Positions 1 through 5,275 of a stretch of 5,671 bases of DNA are shown here, one piece after another. Each line of letters starts with the position of its first letter. Positions within the stretch are counted from its first letter, which is position 1. The stretch comes from Boseongicola sp. GTDB lineage: Bacteria; Pseudomonadota; Alphaproteobacteria; Rhodobacterales; Rhodobacteraceae. The notes beneath the pieces are model-generated. The model was given only the letters and a program-made list of their open reading frames with translations, had not been told where the DNA came from and made no database searches. Location: contig JABDPD010000275.1 in assembly GCA_013042895.1 (NCBI GenBank), forward strand, positions 1 through 5,671, read 5' to 3'. The position numbers were made by a program, and so were the translations under genes.

Positions 1-327
1 GTGAAGCGCGGTTCGATCATCACGGTTGTTGTGACGTCCATCGAAGAAGGTGGCGTTGAGGTCGAATACGAGGGCATGAAGTCATTCATCCGTCGTTCGG
101 ATCTCTCGCGTGACCGTGCAGAGCAGCGTCCAGACCGGTTTGCGGTTGGCGACAAAGTTGACGTTCGCGTCACCAACGTCGACGCCAAAACGCGCCGTCT
201 CGGCCTCTCGATCAAGGCTCGCGAGATTGCAGAAGAGAAAGAGGCCGTCGAACAGTATGGCTCCTCGGACTCAGGTGCATCGCTTGGCGATATTCTTGGC
301 GCTGCTCTGAAGGGCGACGAGAAGTAA
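1..327 (+). CDS. rpsA: 30S ribosomal protein S1, C-terminal fragment
   Basis: This is the 3' end of the gene for S1, the ribosomal protein that binds mRNA on the small subunit and helps unfold leaders for initiation. Only the last 108 codons are present; full-length S1 in this group is about 550-560 residues. Residues 1-75 form the last S1 (OB-fold) RNA-binding repeat, with the typical run GMKSFIRRSDLSRDR and the closing stretch KTRRLGLSIKARE. An acidic linker and the short conserved tail GDILGAALKG follow. The GTG at position 1 is an internal valine codon, not a start, because the frame begins inside a folded repeat. The gene ends in tandem stops (TAA then TAG, 325-330) and is followed by a terminator. 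Placement directly upstream of ihfB is a common proteobacterial arrangement and supports the call. Confidence 0.96.
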   Translation: MKRGSIITVVVTSIEEGGVEVEYEGMKSFIRRSDLSRDRAEQRPDRFAVGDKVDVRVTNVDAKTRRLGLSIKAREIAEEKEAVEQYGSSDSGASLGDILGAALKGDEK

Positions 328-351
328 TAGATGGCTCCTTGCTAGGACCAG

Positions 352-381
352 AAAGGCCCGCGGTTTTGCCGCGGGCCTTTT
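352..381 (+). terminator. Intrinsic terminator of rpsA
   Basis: A perfect 12-bp stem pairs 352-363 (AAAGGCCCGCGG) with 369-380 (CCGCGGGCCTTT) around a TTTTG loop. The four Ts at 378-381 serve as the U-tract. It lies 22 bases after the second stop codon of rpsA. The GC-rich core with A and T flanks is the standard Rho-independent form, and the A flank could also give some termination on the other strand. It separates rpsA transcription from ihfB, so ihfB should have its own promoter. Confidence 0.93.
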
Positions 382-657
382 GCATTGTTGGCCCGGTTTC
401 GGAGCGGTGAAGCAAGCGATTTCGGGTACGAATCGCAGACGCCGCCGCATCGCAGAAAAAACGCCCGCGCAATTTTCGAACCCGTCTGATTCACGAATGG
501 TTCGCGTTTTCCCCCGCTTTTCAGGGCGATAGAGCAAATTTTCGGCGCAAATGAGATGCCATATTGGTTTTTTCTGCCGCGATTTATGCCTATAGTCACT
601 CTACCTACTGTGTCCGATAGAGACGCGGAGCAAACATAACAACCTTCGGGGGGATAC
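382..657 (+). promoter_or_regulatory. Upstream region of the ihfB operon
   Basis: This 276-base spacer holds no credible gene. The antisense frames crossing it run through the terminator and have no family features. Visible structure: a dyad GCGATT (416-421) / AATCGC (431-436); a direct repeat ATCGCAG at 432-438 and 449-455; an outer dyad CGAACC (477-482) / GGTTCG (499-504) enclosing a smaller palindrome ATTCACGAAT (489-498). A possible -10 box TATAGT sits at 591-596, about 60 bases before the ihfB start, but no good -35 lies 16-18 bases upstream of it; TTGGTT at 564-569 is too far away. The ihfB ribosome-binding site is the G-run at 648-653, four bases from the ATG. A promoter here is inferred from the terminator behind and the gene ahead; its exact position is uncertain. 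Confidence 0.45.
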
Positions 658-939
658 ATGATCAGATCAGAACTGGTCCAAAAGATCGCAGACGAGAATC
701 CCCACCTGTACCAACGCGACGTCGAACGTATTGTGTCGACGATTTTCGACGAGATTATTGATGCCATGGCACGCGGCGACCGGGTTGAGTTGCGCGGCTT
801 TGGTGCATTTTCAGTCAAAAAGCGGGATGCCCGCGTCGGTCGCAATCCGCGCACCGGTGAGAGCGTTCAGGTGGAAGAAAAACACGTGCCGTTTTTTAAG
901 ACAGGCAAACTCCTTCGAGACCGTTTGAACGGGAAATAG
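658..939 (+). CDS. ihfB: Integration host factor subunit beta
   Basis: This encodes the 93-residue beta subunit of IHF, a nucleoid protein that pairs with IHF-alpha and bends DNA sharply at specific sites. It acts in transcription, replication and recombination. The whole HU/IHF fold is present: two N-terminal dimerisation helices (about 3-40), the RGFGAFSV turn (46-53), and the DNA-binding arm with GRNPRTGE (61-68). Pro64 of that arm is expected to intercalate between base pairs. The ending [18 protein letters not shown] is typical. Length matches the family. The beta rather than alpha assignment rests on overall resemblance to rhodobacterial IHF-beta and on the position after rpsA. The start is ATG at 658 with a G-rich ribosome-binding site at 648-653. 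It is the first gene of the inferred operon. Confidence 0.96.
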   Translation: MIRSELVQKIADENPHLYQRDVERIVSTIFDEIIDAMARGDRVELRGFGAFSVKKRDARVGRNPRTGESVQVEEKHVPFFKTGKLLRDRLNGK

Positions 940-952
940 GACAGAGGCGTAA

Positions 953-1297
953 ATGCGCTATCTACGCTATGCAATACTAGCCGCGCTTGCGATCGTCATG
1001 GTGACGGTCGCAATCGCAAATCGAGGCCCGATCACCTTGCGGCTCTTGCCTGAGGAGTTGACTGGGCTGTTTGGCTTCTCGTGGGAAATCACGATGCCGG
1101 TGTTCGTGGTGCTGTTGATTGCGGTCATGTTCGGCGTTGTGCTCGGCTTCGTCTGGGAGTGGATCCGCGAGCACAAGTACCGCCGCGACGCTGTGGTTGA
1201 GCGGCGCACACGAGTTGAACTTGAGCGAGAGCTTGGGTCGACCGGAAAATCGAAGAAGCCGGGCGATGATGTTTTGGCCCTGCTTGAAGGCAACTGA
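953..1297 (+). CDS. LapA/DUF1049 family small membrane protein
   Basis: The product is a 114-residue inner-membrane protein. Helix one spans about residues 5-22, directly followed by the IANRGPITLRLLP segment, and helix two spans about 48-68. A charged cytoplasmic tail (about 69-114), rich in Arg and Glu and probably helical or coiled, follows. Two N-terminal helices with an ANR/N-type motif after the first are the signature of the LapA domain (DUF1049). In E. coli, the member LapA works with LapB in controlling lipopolysaccharide synthesis through the protease FtsH. Whether this protein does the same cannot be told from sequence. It starts 13 bases after ihfB with a ribosome-binding site AGAGG (943-947), so co-transcription is likely. 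The family call is fairly secure; the function is not. Confidence 0.85.
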   Translation: MRYLRYAILAALAIVMVTVAIANRGPITLRLLPEELTGLFGFSWEITMPVFVVLLIAVMFGVVLGFVWEWIREHKYRRDAVVERRTRVELERELGSTGKSKKPGDDVLALLEGN

Positions 1298-1322
1298 CGC
1301 CCCACTGATCTGAGCAAAATTC

Positions 1323-1964
1323 ATGACACGAAGAACCCGCACGAAAATCTGTGGTCTGTCTACGCCTGAGACCGTTTTGGCGGCGGTTGAGGCCAACGCC
1401 GCCTATGTGGGGTTCGTGTTTTTCGAGAAATCTCCGCGCAATGTGTCTATTGCTCAGGCCTCCGAGTTGGCCATGAATGTTGTGCCGGGGGTCGCGAAAG
1501 TTGCTCTGACGGTGAATGCGGACGATGCGTTTCTGACGGCTCTGACGGATGGTGTGGCATTGGATATGTTGCAGCTTCACGGCAGCGAGAACGTGGCGCG
1601 GGTGGCCGAGGTACAGGCAAAGTTCGGTTTGCCTGTGATGAAGGCGGTTGGGGTTGCGGATGAGGGTGATCTCGATGCGGTGCGTCGTTACGCCGAAGTC
1701 GCAGATCAGATCCTGATTGATGCCAAGCCCCCGACGGGGTCGGAGCTGCCGGGGGGCAATGGGCTGGCTTTTGACTGGCGGCTGATGGCGGGCCAGAGGT
1801 TCGCTTGTCCGTGGATGTTGGCAGGTGGATTGACACCTGAGAACGTGGCCGAAGCGATTGCTCTAACTGGGGCACGGCAGGTGGATGTTTCGTCGGGCGT
1901 CGAAAGTGCGCCGGGTGTGAAGGATGTTGACGCTATCCGGGCGTTTATTGAGGCCGCAGGATGA
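1323..1964 (+). CDS. trpF: Phosphoribosylanthranilate isomerase
   Basis: TrpF performs the Amadori rearrangement of N-(5-phosphoribosyl)anthranilate to the carboxyphenylamino deoxyribulose phosphate, the third step of cytosolic tryptophan synthesis from chorismate. The 213-residue protein is a single (beta/alpha)8 barrel of normal length. It has the KICG strand with the catalytic Cys at residue 10 and the FVFFEKSPR segment (31-39). QLHG lies at 84-87 and the general-acid Asp133 lies in LIDAKPP. The phosphate-binding turns are LAGGL (166-170) and VDVSSGVES (187-195). No key residue is missing. The start at 1323 is forced: an in-frame TGA lies at 1311-1313, and the catalytic Cys follows only nine codons in. 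No clear Shine-Dalgarno sequence precedes it, so it may be translated by coupling to the gene 25 bases upstream. It is a free-standing TrpF, not a TrpC-TrpF fusion. Confidence 0.96.
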   Translation: MTRRTRTKICGLSTPETVLAAVEANAAYVGFVFFEKSPRNVSIAQASELAMNVVPGVAKVALTVNADDAFLTALTDGVALDMLQLHGSENVARVAEVQAKFGLPVMKAVGVADEGDLDAVRRYAEVADQILIDAKPPTGSELPGGNGLAFDWRLMAGQRFACPWMLAGGLTPENVAEAIALTGARQVDVSSGVESAPGVKDVDAIRAFIEAAG

Positions 1965-2407
1965 GCCTTGCGTTCCGGGTGGCTGGACGACGGGATGTTG
2001 CGGCGGCTGTGGAGCTGTTGCGTGACGATGGTTTGGGCCGCTTGCGCGAAACGGCGCCGCCAGAGGTCTATATGTCAGCCTTTGCCGAGATGATGGCGAT
2101 GCCCGGGAACCGATTGATCGTGGGAGAGCGGGATAAGGACATCCTTGCGACTTACCAGATCACGATCATACCGGGCGTTTCACTTTCCGGTGCGCGGCGC
2201 GCTCAGATCGAAGGTGTGCGCGTTGCCTCTGAACTGCGTAGCCAAGGGATTGGGGCTTTGTTGATCGCGGACGCAGAAAAGCGCGCGCGAGCCGCCGGGG
2301 CGGTAATGATGCAGCTGACGATGAACCAAGACCGCGAGGACGCGCGGCGCTTTTACGAACGCGAAGGTTTTGTGGCCAGCCATTTTGGTTTCAAGAAGGC
2401 ACTCTGA
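1961..2407 (+). CDS. GNAT family N-acetyltransferase
   Basis: This encodes a 148-residue single-domain acetyltransferase that would move an acetyl group from acetyl-CoA to an amine. The substrate is unknown. The acetyl-CoA pyrophosphate loop (motif A) is RSQGIG at residues 93-98, following the [11 protein letters not shown] strand and turn. The C-terminal motif B includes FYEREGF at 131-137, with Tyr132 in the place of the usual general-acid Tyr. A conserved-looking TMNQDRE run (120-126) precedes it. The length is normal for a complete GNAT domain. Its ATG overlaps the trpF stop in an ATGA, so it is translationally coupled to trpF and should be the last gene of the operon. It could act on a small amine, an antibiotic or a protein N-terminus; nothing in the sequence decides this. 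A role in tryptophan metabolism is possible from position only. Confidence 0.9.
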   Translation: MSLAFRVAGRRDVAAAVELLRDDGLGRLRETAPPEVYMSAFAEMMAMPGNRLIVGERDKDILATYQITIIPGVSLSGARRAQIEGVRVASELRSQGIGALLIADAEKRARAAGAVMMQLTMNQDREDARRFYEREGFVASHFGFKKAL

Positions 2408-2446
2408 AAACCTCTATTTCTTCTTGGCAATAATACTCTGGGGAGC

Positions 2447-2490
2447 GCGAGGGGCAAAGCCACTCGCATGGATCGCCCGCGAAGCGGGTG
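2447..2490. terminator. Paired hairpins between convergent genes
   Basis: Two adjacent inverted repeats lie between the GNAT stop (2407) and the stop of the opposing penicillin-binding protein gene (2504). The first is GCGAG-G-GGC (2447-2455), loop AAA, then GCC-A-CTCGC (2459-2467): 8 pairs with one G/A mismatch. The second is CGCCCGC (2474-2480), loop GAA, then GCGGGTG (2484-2490): 7 pairs including one G-T wobble. Neither is followed by a proper T-run on either strand, so they are not textbook intrinsic terminators. Their position suggests a bidirectional stop or a 3'-end stabiliser for both transcripts. A recurring intergenic element is the other possibility. Confidence 0.5.
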
Positions 2491-2503
2491 AAATAAAGGC
2501 TTA

Positions 2504-4648
2504 CTAATTTCCAAAGATCTCGTTCAACACATTGAGGATCACGCGCTCCACCGTATTGTCCCCGCCTGGGTTGCCGTCGCGTCTGGGCCGCTGCTCTGTG
2601 GCAACTTGTCGGGACGGCGTAGGCGCGGACATCGGTAGGTTGCGCGCGGGTAGACCTTCGTGAACACGGACCATGGTCTCGCGCCAGATCTCGGCCGGTA
2701 GCCCGCCGCCTGTGACGCCAGAAAGCGGTGTGTTATCGTCGTAACCCATCCAGACACCAGCCACATAGTCAGCTGTAAAACCTATGAACCAAGCATCGCG
2801 CGCGGCTTGCGTCGTGCCGGTTTTGCCAGCTGCAGGGCGGCCTTCGAGACGGGCGCGGGTGCCCGTGCCGCGATTTATGACTTCGCTCATCATGAAGGTC
2901 AGTCCGCGTGCGGCTTGCTCGGTTATGACACGCTCGCCAATGCCGCCTACTTGAGAAAGCAGGGGATTGCTTTCTCCTTTCAGGCTAAGTTCTACAAGGC
3001 CGTAGGGCGACACAGAGGAGCCACCGTTAAGAATGCCTGCATAGGCGCCGGTCATCTCCAAGAGCGTGCTTTCCGAGGTGCCAAGGGCAAGGGCAGGGCC
3101 TACGGCGAGGTCGCTTTCGATGCCGAAGTCCGAGGCAATATTCACCACAGCTTCGCGTCCGACGCGGTCGAAGACCTTGACGGCGGGGATGTTCAAGGAT
3201 TGGGCGAGAGCCTCTGTAAGAGTAACCAGGCCTTTGTAATCACGAGAGTAATTGGATGGGCACCACTCGCCCGAGCCAGGGACGTTCATGCAGAGCGGTT
3301 CATCAGTGACTGTGTCGTTGGGCGAATAGCCAAGATCGAGGGCTGCGCCATAGACAAAGGGTTTGAAGGCCGAGCCGGTTTGGCGTTTGGCTTGAATAGC
3401 GCGATTGAATTGACCTGCGATCCCACGGAATTTTCGACCGCCAACCATGGCGCGGACGGCTCCGTCGGCGCTCATCACGACGATGGCGGCTTGGGCCTCG
3501 CTTCCTTCTCGAACTTTATTATCAAAGACCCATTGAAGCGCTTCTTCGGCCGCGTCCTGTATGCCTTGGTCGAATGTTGTGCGGATCACGACGTCTTCAG
3601 TGGTGTCGTCTGTGAGGAAGGCGGGGCCTTGGTCCATGACCCAATCGGCGAAGTAGCCACCGGCGCGCGCTTCGGCGGCTTCGGAGAGTTCGGCGGGGTT
3701 GGCGCGTGCGAAGCGGGCTTCGTCAGCAGTCAGTTTGCCTTGGGTCTCCATCAGGCCAATGATGAGATTCGCCCTGTCGCGTGAGCGTTGCAGATTTGCG
3801 GTTGGTGCGTAGCGGGTCGGGGCAACAAGTAGCCCTGCGAGCATGGCGGCCTCGGACGGCAGAAGCTCGTTTGCGGAGCGGCCGAAATAGCGTTGGGCCG
3901 CAGCCTCGAACCCACGTGAGCCTGCACCTAGGTAGGCGCGGTTGAGGTAGATCGTGAGGATGTCGTCTTTCGAATAGCGAAGCTCCATCGCCATTGAGTA
4001 GACGGCTTCCTTCATCTTGCGCGTCAGCGTGGTGCGGCGACAGTCGGTTTCGTATTCGGCCTCGGTCATGCCGCTGGTTGGATCATAGGGTGTGCCGAGG
4101 CAGAGGAGTTTCGCAGTCTGTTGGGTGATGGTTGAGCCACCGTGACCGGAAAGTGGCCCGCGCCCTTCGGACAAATTGATGCGAATGGCGCTGGCGATGC
4201 CGCGAGGAGAAATTCCGAAGTGACGGTAAAAGCGGCGGTCTTCGGTCGCGATGATAGCGTTTTTCAGGAATGGCGAGACGGTTTCGGCGGTGATCTGACC
4301 GCCGAATTGTTCGCCGCGCCAGGCGTAGACCTGCCCGGTGCGATCAAGCATTGTGACGGAGCCGCGTGCTCGGCCATCAAGGAGGTTGTTCACCGGGGGC
4401 AGGGTGGCCGCATAGAATATGACGGCGCCGGTCAGAATGATCGTGGCAAACGCTGTGACCCGCCAGCCGATGCCCCAAACCAATCGGAACAAAAAGCGGA
4501 ACAGCCAAACAAACGGGTTGCGCGACCGCGTGCGTTGCACGGGTTTCTTGCGTTTTGACTTGATTTTGCGGGGCTTTGCTGCCGCTGCTTTTTTTGACTG
4601 TCTTTTGTCTGCAACTAGCGGCGGACGCCCTTTGCCCGTGCCACTCAT
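2504..4648 (-). CDS. Class A penicillin-binding protein, bifunctional glycosyltransferase/transpeptidase
   Basis: This 714-residue inner-membrane enzyme polymerises lipid II into glycan strands and cross-links their peptides on the periplasmic side. A very basic cytoplasmic tail (1-44) leads to a membrane anchor within about 45-82. The GT51 glycosyltransferase domain (about 95-275) has EDRRFYRHFG with catalytic Glu136, GGSTITQQ (170-177), and RKMKEA with the second Glu214. The transpeptidase domain (about 380-665) has the three penicillin-binding motifs: SAFK with nucleophile Ser426 and Lys429, SLN at 484-486, and KTGT at 609-612. A Pro/Arg-rich tail closes it. All catalytic residues are present. 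I see no room for a PBP1b-type UB2H domain or a large PBP1a-type insert, so I give no mrcA/mrcB symbol. Two Cys pairs (183/203 and 453/463) could form disulfides. The gene has tandem stops (TAG, TAA) and stands alone on its strand. The ribosome-binding site is weak (GGA about 11 bases upstream), but the start fits the basic tail. Confidence 0.95.
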   Translation of the reverse strand: MSGTGKGRPPLVADKRQSKKAAAAKPRKIKSKRKKPVQRTRSRNPFVWLFRFLFRLVWGIGWRVTAFATIILTGAVIFYAATLPPVNNLLDGRARGSVTMLDRTGQVYAWRGEQFGGQITAETVSPFLKNAIIATEDRRFYRHFGISPRGIASAIRINLSEGRGPLSGHGGSTITQQTAKLLCLGTPYDPTSGMTEAEYETDCRRTTLTRKMKEAVYSMAMELRYSKDDILTIYLNRAYLGAGSRGFEAAAQRYFGRSANELLPSEAAMLAGLLVAPTRYAPTANLQRSRDRANLIIGLMETQGKLTADEARFARANPAELSEAAEARAGGYFADWVMDQGPAFLTDDTTEDVVIRTTFDQGIQDAAEEALQWVFDNKVREGSEAQAAIVVMSADGAVRAMVGGRKFRGIAGQFNRAIQAKRQTGSAFKPFVYGAALDLGYSPNDTVTDEPLCMNVPGSGEWCPSNYSRDYKGLVTLTEALAQSLNIPAVKVFDRVGREAVVNIASDFGIESDLAVGPALALGTSESTLLEMTGAYAGILNGGSSVSPYGLVELSLKGESNPLLSQVGGIGERVITEQAARGLTFMMSEVINRGTGTRARLEGRPAAGKTGTTQAARDAWFIGFTADYVAGVWMGYDDNTPLSGVTGGGLPAEIWRETMVRVHEGLPARNLPMSAPTPSRQVATEQRPRRDGNPGGDNTVERVILNVLNEIFGN

Positions 4649-4742
4649 ACGATGGGTCCAATACTGCTCTCGCTGCCAACATAGTCACTGAATCACCAAA
4701 TGTAGAGAGCGATTTCTGTCAGCGTCGTGACGTCCGACAATC

Positions 4743-4768
4743 TATGATTTGATTAAAAATTAATCATA
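4743..4768. repeat. Nested inverted repeats upstream of glnK
   Basis: Two overlapping dyads share this 26-base AT-rich segment. The inner one is TGATTAA (4750-4756), spacer AAA, then TTAATCA (4760-4766), a perfect 17-base palindromic site. The outer one is TATGATT (4743-4749) with AATCATA (4762-4768), also perfect over 7 bases. Because the right arms overlap, only one pairing can form at a time. The block covers the candidate -35 box, so a regulator bound here would probably block or position RNA polymerase. The regulator is unknown. Confidence 0.6.
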
Positions 4769-4777
4769 AGTGAGAAT
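4749..4777 (+). promoter_or_regulatory. Candidate sigma-70 promoter of glnK-amtB
   Basis: A -35-like TTGATT (4749-4754; 4 of 6 matches to TTGACA) is separated by exactly 17 bases from a -10-like GAGAAT (4772-4777; 4 of 6 matches to TATAAT). Transcription would start near 4784 and give a leader of about 130 bases before glnK. Spacing is ideal but both boxes are moderate, which suits a promoter needing an activator. AT-rich DNA yields such matches by chance, so this is a candidate only. Confidence 0.35.
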
Positions 4778-4796
4778 TTGTGCAAAAATTGTGCAA
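4778..4796 (+). repeat. Tandem TTGTGCAA repeat, 11-base period
   Basis: The 8-mer TTGTGCAA occurs at 4778-4785 and again at 4789-4796, exactly 11 bases apart, so both copies face the same side of the helix. They lie just after the candidate -10 box, around the expected transcription start. The TGCA cores recall the half-sites of the nitrogen regulator NtrC, but the 11-base spacing does not match the 13-base spacing of the enteric TGCACC-N5-GGTGCA site. Binding by NtrC is therefore only a guess. Confidence 0.45.
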
Positions 4797-4875
4797 GTCG
4801 GATGTTTTTTCACCGGAATCCGCCCTCAGTTTCCTTGATGCCGCGCTGCAGCAACGCTCTTTCTTCCTTCATACC

Positions 4876-4893
4876 GCGAGCGAAGGGGCTCGC
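4876..4893 (+). promoter_or_regulatory. Leader hairpin just upstream of the glnK ribosome-binding site
   Basis: A perfect 6-bp stem pairs GCGAGC (4876-4881) with GCTCGC (4888-4893) around a purine loop GAAGGG. It ends six bases before the Shine-Dalgarno sequence of glnK. The loop itself resembles a Shine-Dalgarno sequence. It may affect ribosome loading or mRNA stability; no U-tract follows, so it is not a terminator. Confidence 0.4.
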
Positions 4894-4899
4894 TTAGTC

Positions 4900-4907
4900 G
4901 GAAGGGG
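4900..4907 (+). promoter_or_regulatory. Ribosome-binding site that fixes the glnK start
   Basis: GGAAGGGG ends four bases before the ATG at 4912 and is the strongest Shine-Dalgarno match in the area. Together with the PII family, whose proteins begin with M-K-x-I directly at this ATG, it rules out the in-frame GTG at 4780 as the real start. Confidence 0.85.
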
Positions 4908-4911
4908 AACG

Positions 4912-5250
4912 ATGAAACTTATCATTGCAGCAATAAAGCCGTTCAAGCTGGAGGAGGTGCGCGAAGCGCTCACGTCCATCGGAGTGCGTGGCATGATGGT
5001 GACCGAGATTAAGGGCTTCGGCTCGCAGTCCGGGCATACCGAAATCTATCGTGGCGCTGAATACGCCGTGAATTTTGTGCCGAAGGTCAAGCTTGAGATT
5101 GTGGTCGCAGCCAGCATGGCGGACCAGGTCGTTGAGACCATCGCGACAACCGCCAAGACCGACAAGATCGGCGACGGCAAAATCTTCGTACTCGATGTGC
5201 AAAGCGCTCTGCGTGTTCGCACAGGTGAGACGAACGATGAAGCTATTTGA
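4912..5250 (+). CDS. glnK: Nitrogen regulatory protein PII, GlnK type
   Basis: GlnK is a small trimeric cytosolic signal protein. It reads 2-oxoglutarate and the ATP/ADP ratio and, when nitrogen is ample, plugs the ammonium channel AmtB. The start at 4912 gives 112 residues, the standard PII length. Tyr51, the residue uridylylated by GlnD, lies in the PII signature YRGAEYAVNFVPK. The T-loop keeps Gln39 and Lys58, both used in 2-oxoglutarate and Mg-ATP binding. The nucleotide site is intact: IGDGKIF (86-92), Arg101 and Arg103. Residues 38 and 40 are Ser, where enteric GlnB has Arg and Lys; I recall similar residues in other rhodobacterial GlnK proteins. An in-frame GTG at 4780 would add 44 residues with no family match and is rejected. 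The gene precedes amtB by 25 bases, the classic operon, which favours GlnK over GlnB. Confidence 0.96.
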   Translation: MKLIIAAIKPFKLEEVREALTSIGVRGMMVTEIKGFGSQSGHTEIYRGAEYAVNFVPKVKLEIVVAASMADQVVETIATTAKTDKIGDGKIFVLDVQSALRVRTGETNDEAI

Positions 5251-5275
5251 TCCGCGCAGAAAGGGATTAACTCAG

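Larger units (their letters stand above)
4649..4911. promoter_or_regulatory. Divergent control region between the PBP gene and glnK
   Basis: This 263-base spacer must hold promoters for both directions. It is markedly AT-rich around 4741-4790, unlike the rest of the window. Towards the PBP gene I see no convincing -35/-10 pair; CTGACA on the minus strand (4721-4716) lacks a partner at the right distance. A loose dyad GTCG (4724-4727) / CGAC (4735-4738) lies between the two promoter zones. Towards glnK the AT-rich block holds nested inverted repeats and a candidate promoter, listed separately, followed by a leader of roughly 130 bases. No TGGCAC-N5-TTGCA sigma-54 promoter is visible, which argues for housekeeping-sigma transcription. 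Confidence 0.6.

Noticed and set aside
1..3. GTG at the window edge as a start codon.
   Set aside because: It falls inside an S1 repeat; the frame is simply cut by the window boundary.
342..854. A 170-codon minus-strand frame spanning the rpsA terminator and the ihfB start.
   Set aside because: It overlaps a perfect terminator stem and the conserved ihfB coding region and shows no protein family features.
977..1580. Minus-strand frames opposite the LapA-family gene and trpF.
   Set aside because: They are antisense to well-supported genes, with His/Arg/Ser-rich composition typical of shadow translations.
2807..3784. A 325-codon open frame on the plus strand inside the penicillin-binding protein gene.
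   Set aside because: It lies wholly antisense to a gene with all catalytic motifs. Its product has a low-complexity Gly/Ala/Val/Phe-rich look with no recognisable domain. Long antisense frames are expected in GC-rich genomes.
4142..4558. A 138-codon plus-strand frame inside the 5' part of the same gene.
   Set aside because: It is antisense to the glycosyltransferase domain and membrane anchor, with no family resemblance; a coding shadow.
4780..4911. An in-frame GTG at 4780 that would extend GlnK by 44 residues.
   Set aside because: The extension has no PII homology and no ribosome-binding site, and it overlaps the promoter region. The ATG at 4912 has a strong one and gives the exact family length with Tyr51 in register.
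4649..4911. A sigma-54 promoter in front of glnK.
   Set aside because: I searched for GG-N10-GC within a TGGCAC-N5-TTGCA context and found no acceptable match.
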